A stretch of 64,000 nt of DNA from Legionella qingyii (lineage in GTDB: Bacteria > Pseudomonadota > Gammaproteobacteria > Legionellales > Legionellaceae), in contig NZ_QHJG01000001.1 in the NCBI RefSeq assembly GCF_003184185.1, forward strand, positions 124,001-188,000, written 5' to 3'. Both the position numbers and the translations under genes were made by a program. Position 1 is the first letter of the stretch, and every line of letters begins with the position of its first letter. The notes beneath the pieces are model-generated. The model was not told where the DNA came from and did not search any database. It worked only from the letters and a program-made list of their open reading frames with translations. This document shows positions 27,201 to 35,144 of this stretch, in pieces.

Positions 27201-28367
27201 TTATGAATGTACCCATTGCGCCAAAGCATGAATTCCTGCTTTTAAATCCTCCTCATTGCCCCCAAATGACAAGCGCACATAACCTTCTTTGCCAAATGCA
27301 ACGCCTGGTACAAGGGCTACATCTGCTTTTTCTAAAGCTAGTTTACAAAACTCTTCGGAGTTCAGTTTTTTAAAACCTAGACTTTCTATGGAAAGAAAAA
27401 CATAAAGTGATGAGTCAGGTGGTTTTATTGTTAAGCCCAAAGACTGATGCAAAGCCTTAATGAGAATATCTCTTCTTTTTTGCATGCATTGTTGTACCCA
27501 AGTGCTTACCTGATTTATTTCATTTAATGCAGCAATGGCTGCCCATTGACTTAAGGTGGTTACTCCACTTGTACTTTGGCTTACTAATGCAGTTAATGGC
27601 TGGATAATAGACTGGGGGGCAAACACAAAGCCGATTCGCCAACCGGTCATGGCAAAATTTTTTGAACAACTTTGAATAATAATGACGCGATCCTGAAATT
27701 GGGGGAAGGAACCACAGGATATATAAGCATGCTTATCATAGGTGAGGGCACTATATACTTCATCTGCAATAATTAATAGATTCTGCTCGCGAGCAATTTG
27801 CAACAATTCAGCAAGCTCCGACTCAGTGTACAATGCACCTGTTGGGTTCGTCGCATTATTCAAAATCAAAATTCTGCTTTTAGAACTGCATGCATTTTTG
27901 AGTGACTGCGGTGTCAATTTCCATCCTTCGGTTTCGTGGGTTTCAACGATGATGGGTACCCCTCCAAATAATTTAGTTATGGCTGGATAAGAGACCCAGT
28001 AGGGGGCTGGAATAATGACTTCATCGTCCTCATCAACCAATAATTGCATTAGCAAATAGATTCCTAGTTTCCCACCATTAACCACAAGACAATTTTCTTT
28101 TTTGAAGGAACAACCAAATGATTTATTCATCCATTCACTTGCAAGATGCCGTAGTTCTGGAATTCCGGATACAGGTGGGTAGAGGGTATTTCCTTCTTCT
28201 AGAGCACGTATGGTGGACGTGACAATTGAGGGATGGGGTAGAAGTTTGGGCTCACCTACACTTAGGTTATAAATTTTAATTCCAGCATTTATTTTTTGCT
28301 GAGCCAATGAATTAATTACAACAGTTGCTGAATTCTCAGGTACATGTTTTGTTCTAGAATAATTCAT
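27201..28367 (-). CDS. PLP-dependent class I aminotransferase (aromatic/aspartate type)
   Basis: 388 residues of fold type I. It shows NLSVGEPKLLPHP near the N-terminus, the cofactor-binding NNATNPTGALYTESEL, IIADEVYSAL, and the Schiff-base lysine in SCSKNFAMTGWRIGF. The C-terminal Arg that holds the substrate carboxylate is in GYVRLSFGG. It would transaminate phenylpyruvate or hydroxyphenylpyruvate, the last step of Phe/Tyr synthesis, with glutamate or aspartate as donor. Last gene of the aromatic operon: its ATG shares one base with the chorismate mutase stop (TAATG). Aspartate aminotransferase activity is an alternative, but the operon argues for aromatic keto acids. Confidence 0.9.
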   Translation of the reverse strand: MNYSRTKHVPENSATVVINSLAQQKINAGIKIYNLSVGEPKLLPHPSIVTSTIRALEEGNTLYPPVSGIPELRHLASEWMNKSFGCSFKKENCLVVNGGKLGIYLLMQLLVDEDDEVIIPAPYWVSYPAITKLFGGVPIIVETHETEGWKLTPQSLKNACSSKSRILILNNATNPTGALYTESELAELLQIAREQNLLIIADEVYSALTYDKHAYISCGSFPQFQDRVIIIQSCSKNFAMTGWRIGFVFAPQSIIQPLTALVSQSTSGVTTLSQWAAIAALNEINQVSTWVQQCMQKRRDILIKALHQSLGLTIKPPDSSLYVFLSIESLGFKKLNSEEFCKLALEKADVALVPGVAFGKEGYVRLSFGGNEEDLKAGIHALAQWVHS

Positions 28368-28627
28368 TATTTTTGTACCTTTCTAGAATTTGAGATGATG
28401 ATTTTGAATACACGATTAATAAATTCTTCTTGCAAGTGGTACTGTTTGGATAAATGTTCATAATACTCAAACAATTGTTTTTCACGCGAATGGTCAGTTA
28501 TTTTTTTTCCTTCTTTCGATTTTAAAATGCCAATTTGTTTCGACAACTCTTGACGTTTTGCTAATATTTCAATGAGGTTTGCATCTGTCTGTTCAATTTT
28601 TTTTCTCAATTCTTCGAGCGTATACAT
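28367..28627 (-). CDS. Chorismate mutase, monofunctional AroQ type
   Basis: 86 residues, the size of a single AroQ domain. It rearranges chorismate to prephenate, the committed step to Phe and Tyr. Expected active-site residues can be placed: Arg in EELRKKIEQTDANLIEILAKR, a second Arg in AKRQELS, Lys in GILKSKEGK, and Asp/Arg/Glu in TDHSREKQLFEYYE. In most gammaproteobacteria this domain is fused to prephenate dehydratase (PheA) or dehydrogenase (TyrA); here it is a separate gene placed 10 bases after the dehydratase gene. It acts in the cytoplasm, probably as a dimer. Confidence 0.9.
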   Translation of the reverse strand: MYTLEELRKKIEQTDANLIEILAKRQELSKQIGILKSKEGKKITDHSREKQLFEYYEHLSKQYHLQEEFINRVFKIIISNSRKVQK

Positions 28628-28637
28628 GATGTTCTCC

Positions 28638-29225
28638 TTACTTGAGAAGAGTTGCGTTATCAGTATGCTTTTTTACCAAGATAAACGCTGTTCGATTCGG
28701 TTTACTGTCTTGAATATCGTCCGCTTTTATTTCTAAACCATACAGTTGTGCACAACGTGCCGGTGCGATAACTGCCGAATGGGCTGGTAATATTCCTTCT
28801 GCCAAATCTTTTGCTGCTTTTGCGGTATCAATCCACTCGATTTGTTCTATATCTTTAAATTGTTTTTGCAGAAAATGGCGACATTGAGCGAGTCCTTGAG
28901 GGTGTGACACGATGTGGGTAATTTGGTGGCATTGAACACCAGGTCTTACAAGCAAACATTGATTGATCTCATGCCATAATTCATCAATGGGGGTAAATAA
29001 ATGCTTCCCCATTGCCAAAAATGAGGGTTTTACCAAGCCTCCTAAAAGATTAACAACAGGTAATATGCCCAAATCAATGGTTTCATTTTCAATAGCATCA
29101 AGAACACCTTCCATATCCAGTAAGTGAACAAGGGCTGGGGCAATTCCTTTTTGCTTGGCATAAATCAGGGCCGCTTCTTCAGAAAACGAGCCCGCATCAC
29201 CAGAAATACCAAATAAAGTAATCAT
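28638..29225 (-). CDS. Prephenate dehydratase without ACT regulatory domain
   Basis: 195 residues. It decarboxylates and dehydrates prephenate to phenylpyruvate. Family motifs are GDAGSFSEEAALIYAKQ, LGILPVVN, HIVSHPQGLAQCRHFL, DTAKAAKDLAEG and IQDSKPNRTAFILV. The last replaces the usual NxTRF: the catalytic Thr remains but the Arg is Ala. The protein ends right after the catalytic domain, so the C-terminal ACT domain used for Phe feedback inhibition is absent. ATG at 29225 has AAGGAGG seven bases upstream and overlaps the DAHP synthase stop (ATGA). Lack of feedback fits with control at transcription by the upstream leader. Confidence 0.85.
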   Translation of the reverse strand: MITLFGISGDAGSFSEEAALIYAKQKGIAPALVHLLDMEGVLDAIENETIDLGILPVVNLLGGLVKPSFLAMGKHLFTPIDELWHEINQCLLVRPGVQCHQITHIVSHPQGLAQCRHFLQKQFKDIEQIEWIDTAKAAKDLAEGILPAHSAVIAPARCAQLYGLEIKADDIQDSKPNRTAFILVKKHTDNATLLK

Positions 29226-30298
29226 GCAAGTGCCTCCTTGCATAATTCTGCTTTCTCCAATGACCGCAACTCAGCTAACTCCAACAAAAAGTTTTCAGTT
29301 TGCTCCCAACTTAAACAAGGATCGGTAACCGATAACCCGCCTAAATCAATGTTCTCAGGATTTATAGAGTCAACTTTTTGATTCCCCTCTTTGATAAAAC
29401 TTTCAACCATGAATCCTTTGACCAATTGTTTTAAATCAGGGTATTTTTTAATGCTTTCTAAAACGCTTAAAGCAATTGAAGGTTGTAAATGATGATTTTT
29501 TTTGCCTTCTATCAGACAATTATCGTGGCTAACATCAACGATGACCGAAGGGTTAACGATTTGATGCATATCCATGTAGCGTTTTACTTCGTTAAGATGC
29601 GCAATGGAATAATTAGGGGCATAGTTTGAGCCACGTAAAACCATATGAGCATGATGATTGCCATGAGTTTGCACTTCATAACCATCAAATACTGCGACGT
29701 GAGAGTGTTGGGAGGCAATAATACTATTGACGCCAATCTCTAATGAACCATGGGTGGGATTCTTTAATCCTACGGCACAGTCTAAAGACGAAGCAAAAAT
29801 TCGATGCTCTTGATCTTCGGAGCTGCGGGCACCAATCGCTACCCATGAGAGAAGTTCAAGGAATCCTTTGGCGTTATGAGTAAATAGTGCTTCATCGGCA
29901 ATTGGAAGTCCCATTTCGATGACTTTAATCATCATGTCCCGGGTGTATTTTATTCCTGCTGCAATATCCGGCTCAGAAAATAAATCAGGTTGGTTTACGG
30001 GGCCGGTCCATCCCTTAGTCGTACGAGGTTTTTGAATATATACCCTCATGATTAATTTTAATTCGTGTTTTACTTTCTCATTCAATTGCACTAATCGGTT
30101 GGCGTATTCCAGAACAGCCTGTTTGGGCCAGGCCGAGCAAGGACCAACAATCATTAAAAGACGATCATCACGGCCTTCTAAAATAGCTTTTACTTCTTTT
30201 CTATCGCAAGTAATTTGCTGATGGGCAGAAAGAGACAAAGGAATTTCTTGAAGGATTGATTCTACAGGAGGTAGTTTTTTTAAGACTGAATAACTCAT
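29222..30298 (-). CDS. 3-deoxy-7-phosphoheptulonate (DAHP) synthase, class I
   Basis: 358 residues, AroF/G/H type. It condenses phosphoenolpyruvate with erythrose 4-phosphate, the first step of the shikimate pathway. Motifs are MIVGPCSAWPKQAVLEYA (PEP and metal site Cys), MRVYIQKPRTTKGWTGPVNQ, WVAIGARSSEDQEHR, VGLKNPTHGS, HMVLRGSNYAPNY, and the metal ligands in VDVSHDNC and DPCLSWE. ATG at 30298 has AGGAGGG four to five bases upstream; an in-frame TTG at 30313 would overlap that site. First gene of a four-gene operon with prephenate dehydratase, chorismate mutase and aminotransferase. It lies 138 bases downstream of an attenuator-type terminator. The E. coli type (Phe-, Tyr- or Trp-sensitive) cannot be assigned by eye. 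Confidence 0.93.
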   Translation of the reverse strand: MSYSVLKKLPPVESILQEIPLSLSAHQQITCDRKEVKAILEGRDDRLLMIVGPCSAWPKQAVLEYANRLVQLNEKVKHELKLIMRVYIQKPRTTKGWTGPVNQPDLFSEPDIAAGIKYTRDMMIKVIEMGLPIADEALFTHNAKGFLELLSWVAIGARSSEDQEHRIFASSLDCAVGLKNPTHGSLEIGVNSIIASQHSHVAVFDGYEVQTHGNHHAHMVLRGSNYAPNYSIAHLNEVKRYMDMHQIVNPSVIVDVSHDNCLIEGKKNHHLQPSIALSVLESIKKYPDLKQLVKGFMVESFIKEGNQKVDSINPENIDLGGLSVTDPCLSWEQTENFLLELAELRSLEKAELCKEALA

Positions 30299-30435
30299 GA
30301 TACCCTCCTGCAATCAATAAGAACTGTGGAGCATTTGGGCGGGCGAAGGGACTGCGATTGGTGGTGCATGATATACACTCCTCTTTGGGTTCTCTCCAAC
30401 TCCCATGCTTTTTTTTGTCTGGGAATTTGGGTACC

Positions 30436-30459
30436 AAAACCCCCAGACTATGCTGGGGG
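30436..30459 (-). terminator. Attenuator terminator hairpin of the aromatic operon
   Basis: On the minus strand CCCCCAG, six bases, CTGGGGG, then TTTTGG. A 7-bp G/C stem followed by a short T-run lies between the leader frame and the DAHP synthase gene. Its 5' arm overlaps the 3' arm of the antiterminator (30452-30463), so the two folds exclude each other. Confidence 0.75.
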
Positions 30460-30493
30460 TCGGAGTGTTAGTTAATTCTACCGACCACCCAGC
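30452..30493 (-). promoter_or_regulatory. Antiterminator helix of the aromatic operon leader
   Basis: On the minus strand GCTGGGTGGTCGG (30493-30481) pairs with CCGACCCCCAGC (30463-30452), leaving one bulged or mismatched base. The second strand contains the 5' arm of the terminator. A ribosome finishing the leader frame that ends at 30478 would cover the first strand and let the terminator form; a ribosome stalled at the Phe/Tyr codons would leave it free. This is the classic attenuation geometry, read directly from pairing. Confidence 0.75.
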
Positions 30494-30588
30494 TGCAGGC
30501 TAAAATAGCTAAAATAAAAAAAGCAAGCAAAGGTTTGTGGTAACCCTGCTTTTTCATTTAACTCGTGGTGTACAGTAGAACGGGACAT
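30478..30588 (-). CDS. Phe/Tyr-rich leader peptide of the aromatic operon
   Basis: A 36-codon frame starting MSRSTVHHEL and ending LQLGGR. Residues 20-29 read FACFFYFSYF: seven of ten are Phe or Tyr. Its stop (TAG, 30480-30478) lies directly after the first antiterminator strand. Such runs act as ribosome-stalling control codons, as in pheL of enteric bacteria. The ATG is about 30 bases from the predicted transcript start but has no clear Shine-Dalgarno. A second frame starting at ATG 30557 (MKKQGYHKPLLAFFIL..., 29 codons, stop at 30468) overlaps it and also holds Tyr, Phe and Trp codons; it looks like a single membrane helix. Which one is translated is unresolved. Confidence 0.6.
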   Translation of the reverse strand: MSRSTVHHELNEKAGLPQTFACFFYFSYFSLQLGGR

Positions 30589-30607
30589 TAAAATTTCACA
30601 AAATTAG

Positions 30608-30654
30608 TTGTACTATTAATGTACAAATATACAGCTTGGTGATAAATATGTCAA
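30608..30654 (-). promoter_or_regulatory. Sigma70 promoter and operator-like palindrome of the aromatic operon
   Basis: On the minus strand TTGACA (30654-30649), 17 bases, TATATT (30631-30626): a near-consensus housekeeping promoter. The predicted start lies in the palindrome TTGTAC-N7-GTACAA (30626-30608), placed so that a bound repressor would block RNA polymerase. It resembles neither the TrpR nor the TyrR consensus exactly. The remainder of 30655-30806, towards the divergent patatin gene, shows nothing else supportable. Confidence 0.7.
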
Positions 30655-30806
30655 GTTATTGAGATATAAATTGACTCTTTTGAATTGATAAATCTACAAA
30701 ACATCTTTGCAATTAGAGCTCTATCTAGTTTAGCTACCCAGGTTATGACTTGCCAGCGACGTGCAATGGGGCTATATTTTTTGTTTCTCTCCTAAAACAG
30801 TAAGAA

Positions 30807-31916
30807 ATGACCAAAATCGCACTTTACTTAGCCGGTGGTGGCGCCCGAGGAGCCTATCAGGCAGGGGCTCTCAAGGCGATCAGCACAATTCTAGGAGCAA
30901 AAAAAATTCCATTCAGCATGATCAGTGGTGTTAGTGTTGGCAGTATTAATGCAGCAGTAATCGCTGAAAATGCACTCGATTTTTCTGCAGGTACAAACAA
31001 GTTAAATGAATTATGGAGCAATATTACCTGTCAGCACATTTTTAAATCCAGCAATTACGCGCTCAGCGTATCGGCCATGCGGAATATGAGCAGTATGCTT
31101 ACCAAGCAACGCTTATTAGGACATATTCTGGATACGTCGCCTTTGCGTCAGTTCATTAATAACATCATTAATTTTGAAACTTTGGAAGGTGTTATCAAGA
31201 ATAAACACTTGGAAATGATGGAGGTCATCAGCAACTGCTATGAAGCACAAAAAACCATTTCTTTTTATCAACATCATGCAGAAGAGTTTGAAGATTGGAA
31301 CGATCCACTTCATTGTAGCCAACGCGTAAACCTGAAAATGGAGTATTTTCTGGCATCTACCTCATTACCTTTATTCTTTCCACCGGCAAAAATAAATGGG
31401 CTTCATTATGGTGATGGGCATGTGGGATTAGCGGCTCCTCTACGAGGTGCTATTCGTTGTCAAGTAGATAAAATTTTAATTATTGGTACGCGTACGTTAC
31501 CCAATGTAAGTGACCTCGAAAAAATACAGCGGGGTGACATTGATTTTTCACGTGTTTTGGGCGGCATGGTCAATGGATTGTTTTTAGATAATCTTGAACG
31601 CGATCTTGAGATGGTTAATCACATGAATCATATGGCTCGCATGGTACCAATAGGGAACGAGTATGCACATTGGCGGCCGATTCAAACCTTGCATTTACGG
31701 CCCAGTACGGATGTGGCTGCGATGGCTCAATCTCAATACAATAATATACCTATTTTATTACGTATTTTACTTAATTTTCTTGGGGCGAAACGTCATTCCG
31801 GTGATTTACTAAGCTTTCTTTTATTTGAAAAAGCATTCACTCGTCAATTAATGAAACTCGGCTTTGATGATACGATGGCAGCACATGGTGCTGTTTTAAA
31901 TTTTTTTAATACGTAG
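30807..31916 (+). CDS. Patatin-like phospholipase
   Basis: 369 residues. It carries the patatin catalytic signature: oxyanion hole GGGARGAYQAGAL (residues about 10-22), nucleophile elbow GVSVGS (Ser about 43) and the dyad Asp in YGDGHVGLAAPL (about 202). Patatins hydrolyse acyl chains from phospholipids or other lipids. No signal peptide is present. Legionella carries many patatins, several of which are Dot/Icm effectors (VipD, VpdA family), but this one is short, with little beyond the catalytic domain, and may be a cytoplasmic housekeeping lipase. The following antiporter gene starts 35 bases downstream and may be cotranscribed. Confidence 0.9.
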   Translation: MTKIALYLAGGGARGAYQAGALKAISTILGAKKIPFSMISGVSVGSINAAVIAENALDFSAGTNKLNELWSNITCQHIFKSSNYALSVSAMRNMSSMLTKQRLLGHILDTSPLRQFINNIINFETLEGVIKNKHLEMMEVISNCYEAQKTISFYQHHAEEFEDWNDPLHCSQRVNLKMEYFLASTSLPLFFPPAKINGLHYGDGHVGLAAPLRGAIRCQVDKILIIGTRTLPNVSDLEKIQRGDIDFSRVLGGMVNGLFLDNLERDLEMVNHMNHMARMVPIGNEYAHWRPIQTLHLRPSTDVAAMAQSQYNNIPILLRILLNFLGAKRHSGDLLSFLLFEKAFTRQLMKLGFDDTMAAHGAVLNFFNT

Positions 31917-31950
31917 GTATTTTGATTAATTTCAGGGGGAAATAACTGCA

Positions 31951-33609
31951 ATGGAAGGTGTATTAATTTGTTTAACTCTTCTTTTTTTAATGGTCATCTC
32001 TGGGGTGATTACACGTTTTGTTTCCTTTCTACCCGCTCCATTGATCCAAATTTCTATAGGGACACTTCTGGCTGTTTTATTTCCTACCTTTGATGTGGGA
32101 TTTAATCCTGAACTTTTTATGTTGTTGTTTATTCCTCCTTTATTATTTAATGACAGTTGGCATTTCCCAAAACGTGAGTTTTTGCTCTACACCAGACCTA
32201 TTATTATGCTCTCGATAGGTTTGGTTTTTTTTACAGTGGCTGGGATTGGATATTTAGTTCATTGGCTAATTCCACTCATCCCTTTACCTGCCGCGTTTGC
32301 ATTAGCGGCAGCTCTTTCTCCAACAGATGCTATATCTCTTAGATCCATGACTGCTGGAACTCGAATACCTGAGCGAATTATGCATATTTTGCAAGGGGAA
32401 GCACTTTTAAATGATGCCTCAGGTTTGGTTTCATTTAAATTGGCTGTTGTCGCGATGGTTACTGGCGTATTTTCGCTCAAAGGTGCGGTATGGAGTTTAT
32501 TATTTATTAGCCTGGGTGGGATTGCTGTTGGCTTTATTCTGACATATGTTTTTATTTCGCTTTTAGGAAAGTTAACCAGACATAGCGCTCATGAAACAAC
32601 TACTGAAAATCTATTGTTGTTGCTTTTGCCTTTTACTGTATATCTTGTTGCTGAGAAATTAGGTTTTTCAGGGGTATTAGCAACTGTTGCTGCGGGTTTT
32701 ACCGTAGACAAAGCTGGATTTTTAGATAGAACAATGGCCAAAATGCGTATCGAAGGTCATTTTGTTTGGGGGGTGCTCGATCTTACTTTAAATGGAATTA
32801 TCTTTATTCTTTTAGGATTGTATTTGCCTCATTCGATTAAATTTCTCGCGACTACAGGCTACAGTTTATCTGAATATGTACGAATTGTTGTTCTGATCAC
32901 GGTGACCCTAATTTTATTACGCACATTGTGGATTTATTTAACATTACCTTTTGAAGCATTAATATCCAGACGAAACCGAAGTTCTTGGCGTTTTCCCAAC
33001 ATAAAAATAATCAGCACATTTTCACTAGGTGGCGTACGTGGGGCAATTGCTTTGGCTGCAATCTTATCTTTACCTCATATGATTAATGGAGCGCCTTTTC
33101 CCGCACGTAATCTATTAATTATCCTGGTGATTGGCGTTGTTCTTTGTTCTCTCTTAATGAGCAGTTTGCTCTTGCCTTTAATTACGCCTGGATTGAAAAA
33201 CTTGATTCATAAACACACTCAAGATGAAGAAAATGAAGCCGTTCTTGCATTAACTAAAGCTGCAGTTGAAGCAATCAAAACAAAAATGAAGAGTTTATGT
33301 GAAGAAATCAATGAACGAGAGAAGGCTCTGTGCATTGATGTTGGAAATAAATTAATGGCAACTTTTAATCAATTTATCGCATCAAATCATGGTACTGAAC
33401 ATGAAAAACTTGAAAGCATGTTAGCTTTAACATTTGAGCGACAGCTAAGGTATGCGGCTCTGGAAGGGGCTCATATGGAGTTACGCACGTTGAGGAAAGA
33501 AAGAAAAATCAACAATACTACTATGATGAAAATTATTTCTAGACTGGATTTAAGACAAATTACTTTACATACGGAGCATCAAGTGATAGAGAAAACAGCT
33601 AAAAAGTAA
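31951..33609 (+). CDS. Na+/H+ antiporter, CPA1 family
   Basis: 552 residues. About 12 membrane helices are followed by a soluble tail (from residue about 420) that is rich in charged residues. CPA1 motifs are LLFIPPLLFNDSWHF, LAAALSPTDAISLRSM with the ion-site Asp, and GEALLNDASGLVSFK with the ND pair. FSLGGVRGAIALAAIL near residue 360 is the conserved late helix. It exchanges external protons for cytoplasmic Na+ or K+ and so contributes to pH and salt homeostasis in the inner membrane. GGGG lies upstream of the ATG. It follows the patatin gene closely. Confidence 0.92.
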   Translation: MEGVLICLTLLFLMVISGVITRFVSFLPAPLIQISIGTLLAVLFPTFDVGFNPELFMLLFIPPLLFNDSWHFPKREFLLYTRPIIMLSIGLVFFTVAGIGYLVHWLIPLIPLPAAFALAAALSPTDAISLRSMTAGTRIPERIMHILQGEALLNDASGLVSFKLAVVAMVTGVFSLKGAVWSLLFISLGGIAVGFILTYVFISLLGKLTRHSAHETTTENLLLLLLPFTVYLVAEKLGFSGVLATVAAGFTVDKAGFLDRTMAKMRIEGHFVWGVLDLTLNGIIFILLGLYLPHSIKFLATTGYSLSEYVRIVVLITVTLILLRTLWIYLTLPFEALISRRNRSSWRFPNIKIISTFSLGGVRGAIALAAILSLPHMINGAPFPARNLLIILVIGVVLCSLLMSSLLLPLITPGLKNLIHKHTQDEENEAVLALTKAAVEAIKTKMKSLCEEINEREKALCIDVGNKLMATFNQFIASNHGTEHEKLESMLALTFERQLRYAALEGAHMELRTLRKERKINNTTMMKIISRLDLRQITLHTEHQVIEKTAKK

Positions 33610-33642
33610 AAATTATTCTCGATATATCAGTGGATTAAGTGA

Positions 33643-33825
33643 TTAATTTGTGGGTACTAACATAGTAAATATCAACTCATTCTGATATTGAGCCAAAAGT
33701 TTCAGATTCAATGTACGCTCAAATTCCGTACCGCTATTCATTGAGATTCCACCCTGATTTTGCACATTGTACTGAAACATTAATTGAGTCAAACTAATAG
33801 TATTTCCATTAATCAAAATTTTCAT
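33643..33825 (-). CDS. Small hypothetical protein
   Basis: 60 residues, no membrane segment, with a central NQGGISMNSGTEFERTLNLK stretch. A strong AAGGAGA lies seven bases before the ATG at 33825, the best evidence that it is translated. No family recognised. It converges with the antiporter gene and stands alone. Confidence 0.6.
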   Translation of the reverse strand: MKILINGNTISLTQLMFQYNVQNQGGISMNSGTEFERTLNLKLLAQYQNELIFTMLVPTN

Positions 33826-34021
33826 TTTAAAATCTCCTTGTCAATGCACATCATTGATTGATTAAATTATAGACAATTGCATGGAAAGGTTTATATGGAT
33901 TTAATGATTCATTTAATTGATGGGTAAATTCTGAAAAGGGACGTAATTAATAAGCATACCGAACTCAACGCACGCGCGGCATTTAATATGGGCCACGCTT
34001 GCTGATAATATGGTGAAAGAC

Positions 34022-35041
34022 CTACTTGCCTCCGAAGCAGGTATCAAGAGTGACTGCATTGCTTGCAGGAAGCCAGTGACCGTAAGCTTCTCCATGCCAG
34101 CGACTGGTGTCTTCAAGTTTTGCTTGGACGATTTGTTTGGTGATTTCCTTGCGTTTAATCCAATTAGCACAACGTTTTTTTATCTGCCTACGAATTTGAT
34201 CTCGCATAAAAGAGTAACGACAAGGATTGAACGCTTCATTAAGATTATCTGAAATATAGGGTTTCAGTAAGTTATACTTAGTGACGTGTTTGGAAAACTC
34301 CCATTTATCCCCATTCAAAACGAGGATTGGAGGCTGTGTTTGTTTTCCAATTTTCACGCTATGTGCAAGATTCATATAAAACTTCCATCCTGCATAATTT
34401 GCAGATAAATCTGCATTAGAATACACGCCATTAACTAATGTACCTAAATAGGTCTGCTCAAGGATTTGACCGTATGTGACAATCGCGGCATGGGCTTGTT
34501 CTGCTGATTTTCCATGATTGAGGAAATAGCTATAAATTTTGTAATAGGTATGCCCCATCATAAAGAAATGGCCGAGTTTGTCTGTACCAAAATAATAACC
34601 ATACATATTAATCGTTGGTGCAAGTCCAATGACAAATAAGGGAGACTGCGAAAAAACGAGCCAATAAACGGTTTTCCAGGGCCAAATTTCTTTATAGAGC
34701 ACGGGGTTGGAGTCTTTGGGTAACCGACGCAACCAACGTGGAAAACCCGGGCCGGTATTTTTATATACCAAATCAGCGATGTAGGCATCTTTACGACGAG
34801 CGGCTAATTGTGATGCTGAATGATGACTCTTCTGAGCTCTTGGAAGGAGCATTTGAATTTCTGCATTGGTTTGCGCGATGACCTTTTCGAGCACTTCATA
34901 AAGTCTGTAGCTTGTAGCGGGGCCTATGTCTTGTAATTCACCAGGTGGGAGCGTAAATTGATCCGTTTCTTCCGCTTGAGTTTCCTGTATTCCATAAATG
35001 CAAAATAATACAATTAGAAAGAAGATCCTTGTAAAAGCCAT
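34022..35041 (-). CDS. Exported hypothetical protein
   Basis: 339 residues with a clear Sec signal peptide (MAFTRIFFLIVLFCIYGIQE, then TQAEE; cleavage near residue 23). The mature part contains PRWLRRLPKDSNPVLYKE, a hydrophobic stretch with NMYGYYFGTDKLGHFFMMGH, and TYGQILEQTYLGTLVNGVYS. The TDKLGHF pattern resembles that of YfiM-like (DUF2279) membrane-associated proteins, a weak match. ATG at 35041 is directly preceded by AAAGGAAAAAGGA; an in-frame start at 35095 would put the signal peptide internally. Probably periplasmic or outer membrane. Function unknown. Confidence 0.75.
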   Translation of the reverse strand: MAFTRIFFLIVLFCIYGIQETQAEETDQFTLPPGELQDIGPATSYRLYEVLEKVIAQTNAEIQMLLPRAQKSHHSASQLAARRKDAYIADLVYKNTGPGFPRWLRRLPKDSNPVLYKEIWPWKTVYWLVFSQSPLFVIGLAPTINMYGYYFGTDKLGHFFMMGHTYYKIYSYFLNHGKSAEQAHAAIVTYGQILEQTYLGTLVNGVYSNADLSANYAGWKFYMNLAHSVKIGKQTQPPILVLNGDKWEFSKHVTKYNLLKPYISDNLNEAFNPCRYSFMRDQIRRQIKKRCANWIKRKEITKQIVQAKLEDTSRWHGEAYGHWLPASNAVTLDTCFGGK

Positions 35042-35144
35042 ATTCCTTTTTCCTTTCCTAAATTGGTGAATCATTAGAATACAAAATGTTTCCAACTGTC
35101 TAGAAAAATCATTAAGAAATGTTATTTAGTCAAGTGGGATAGGC

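Noticed and set aside
30608..30626. Dyad as a TrpR operator
   Set aside because: The arms are 6 bases with 7 between, three bases shorter than the TrpR site; kept only as an unnamed operator-like dyad.
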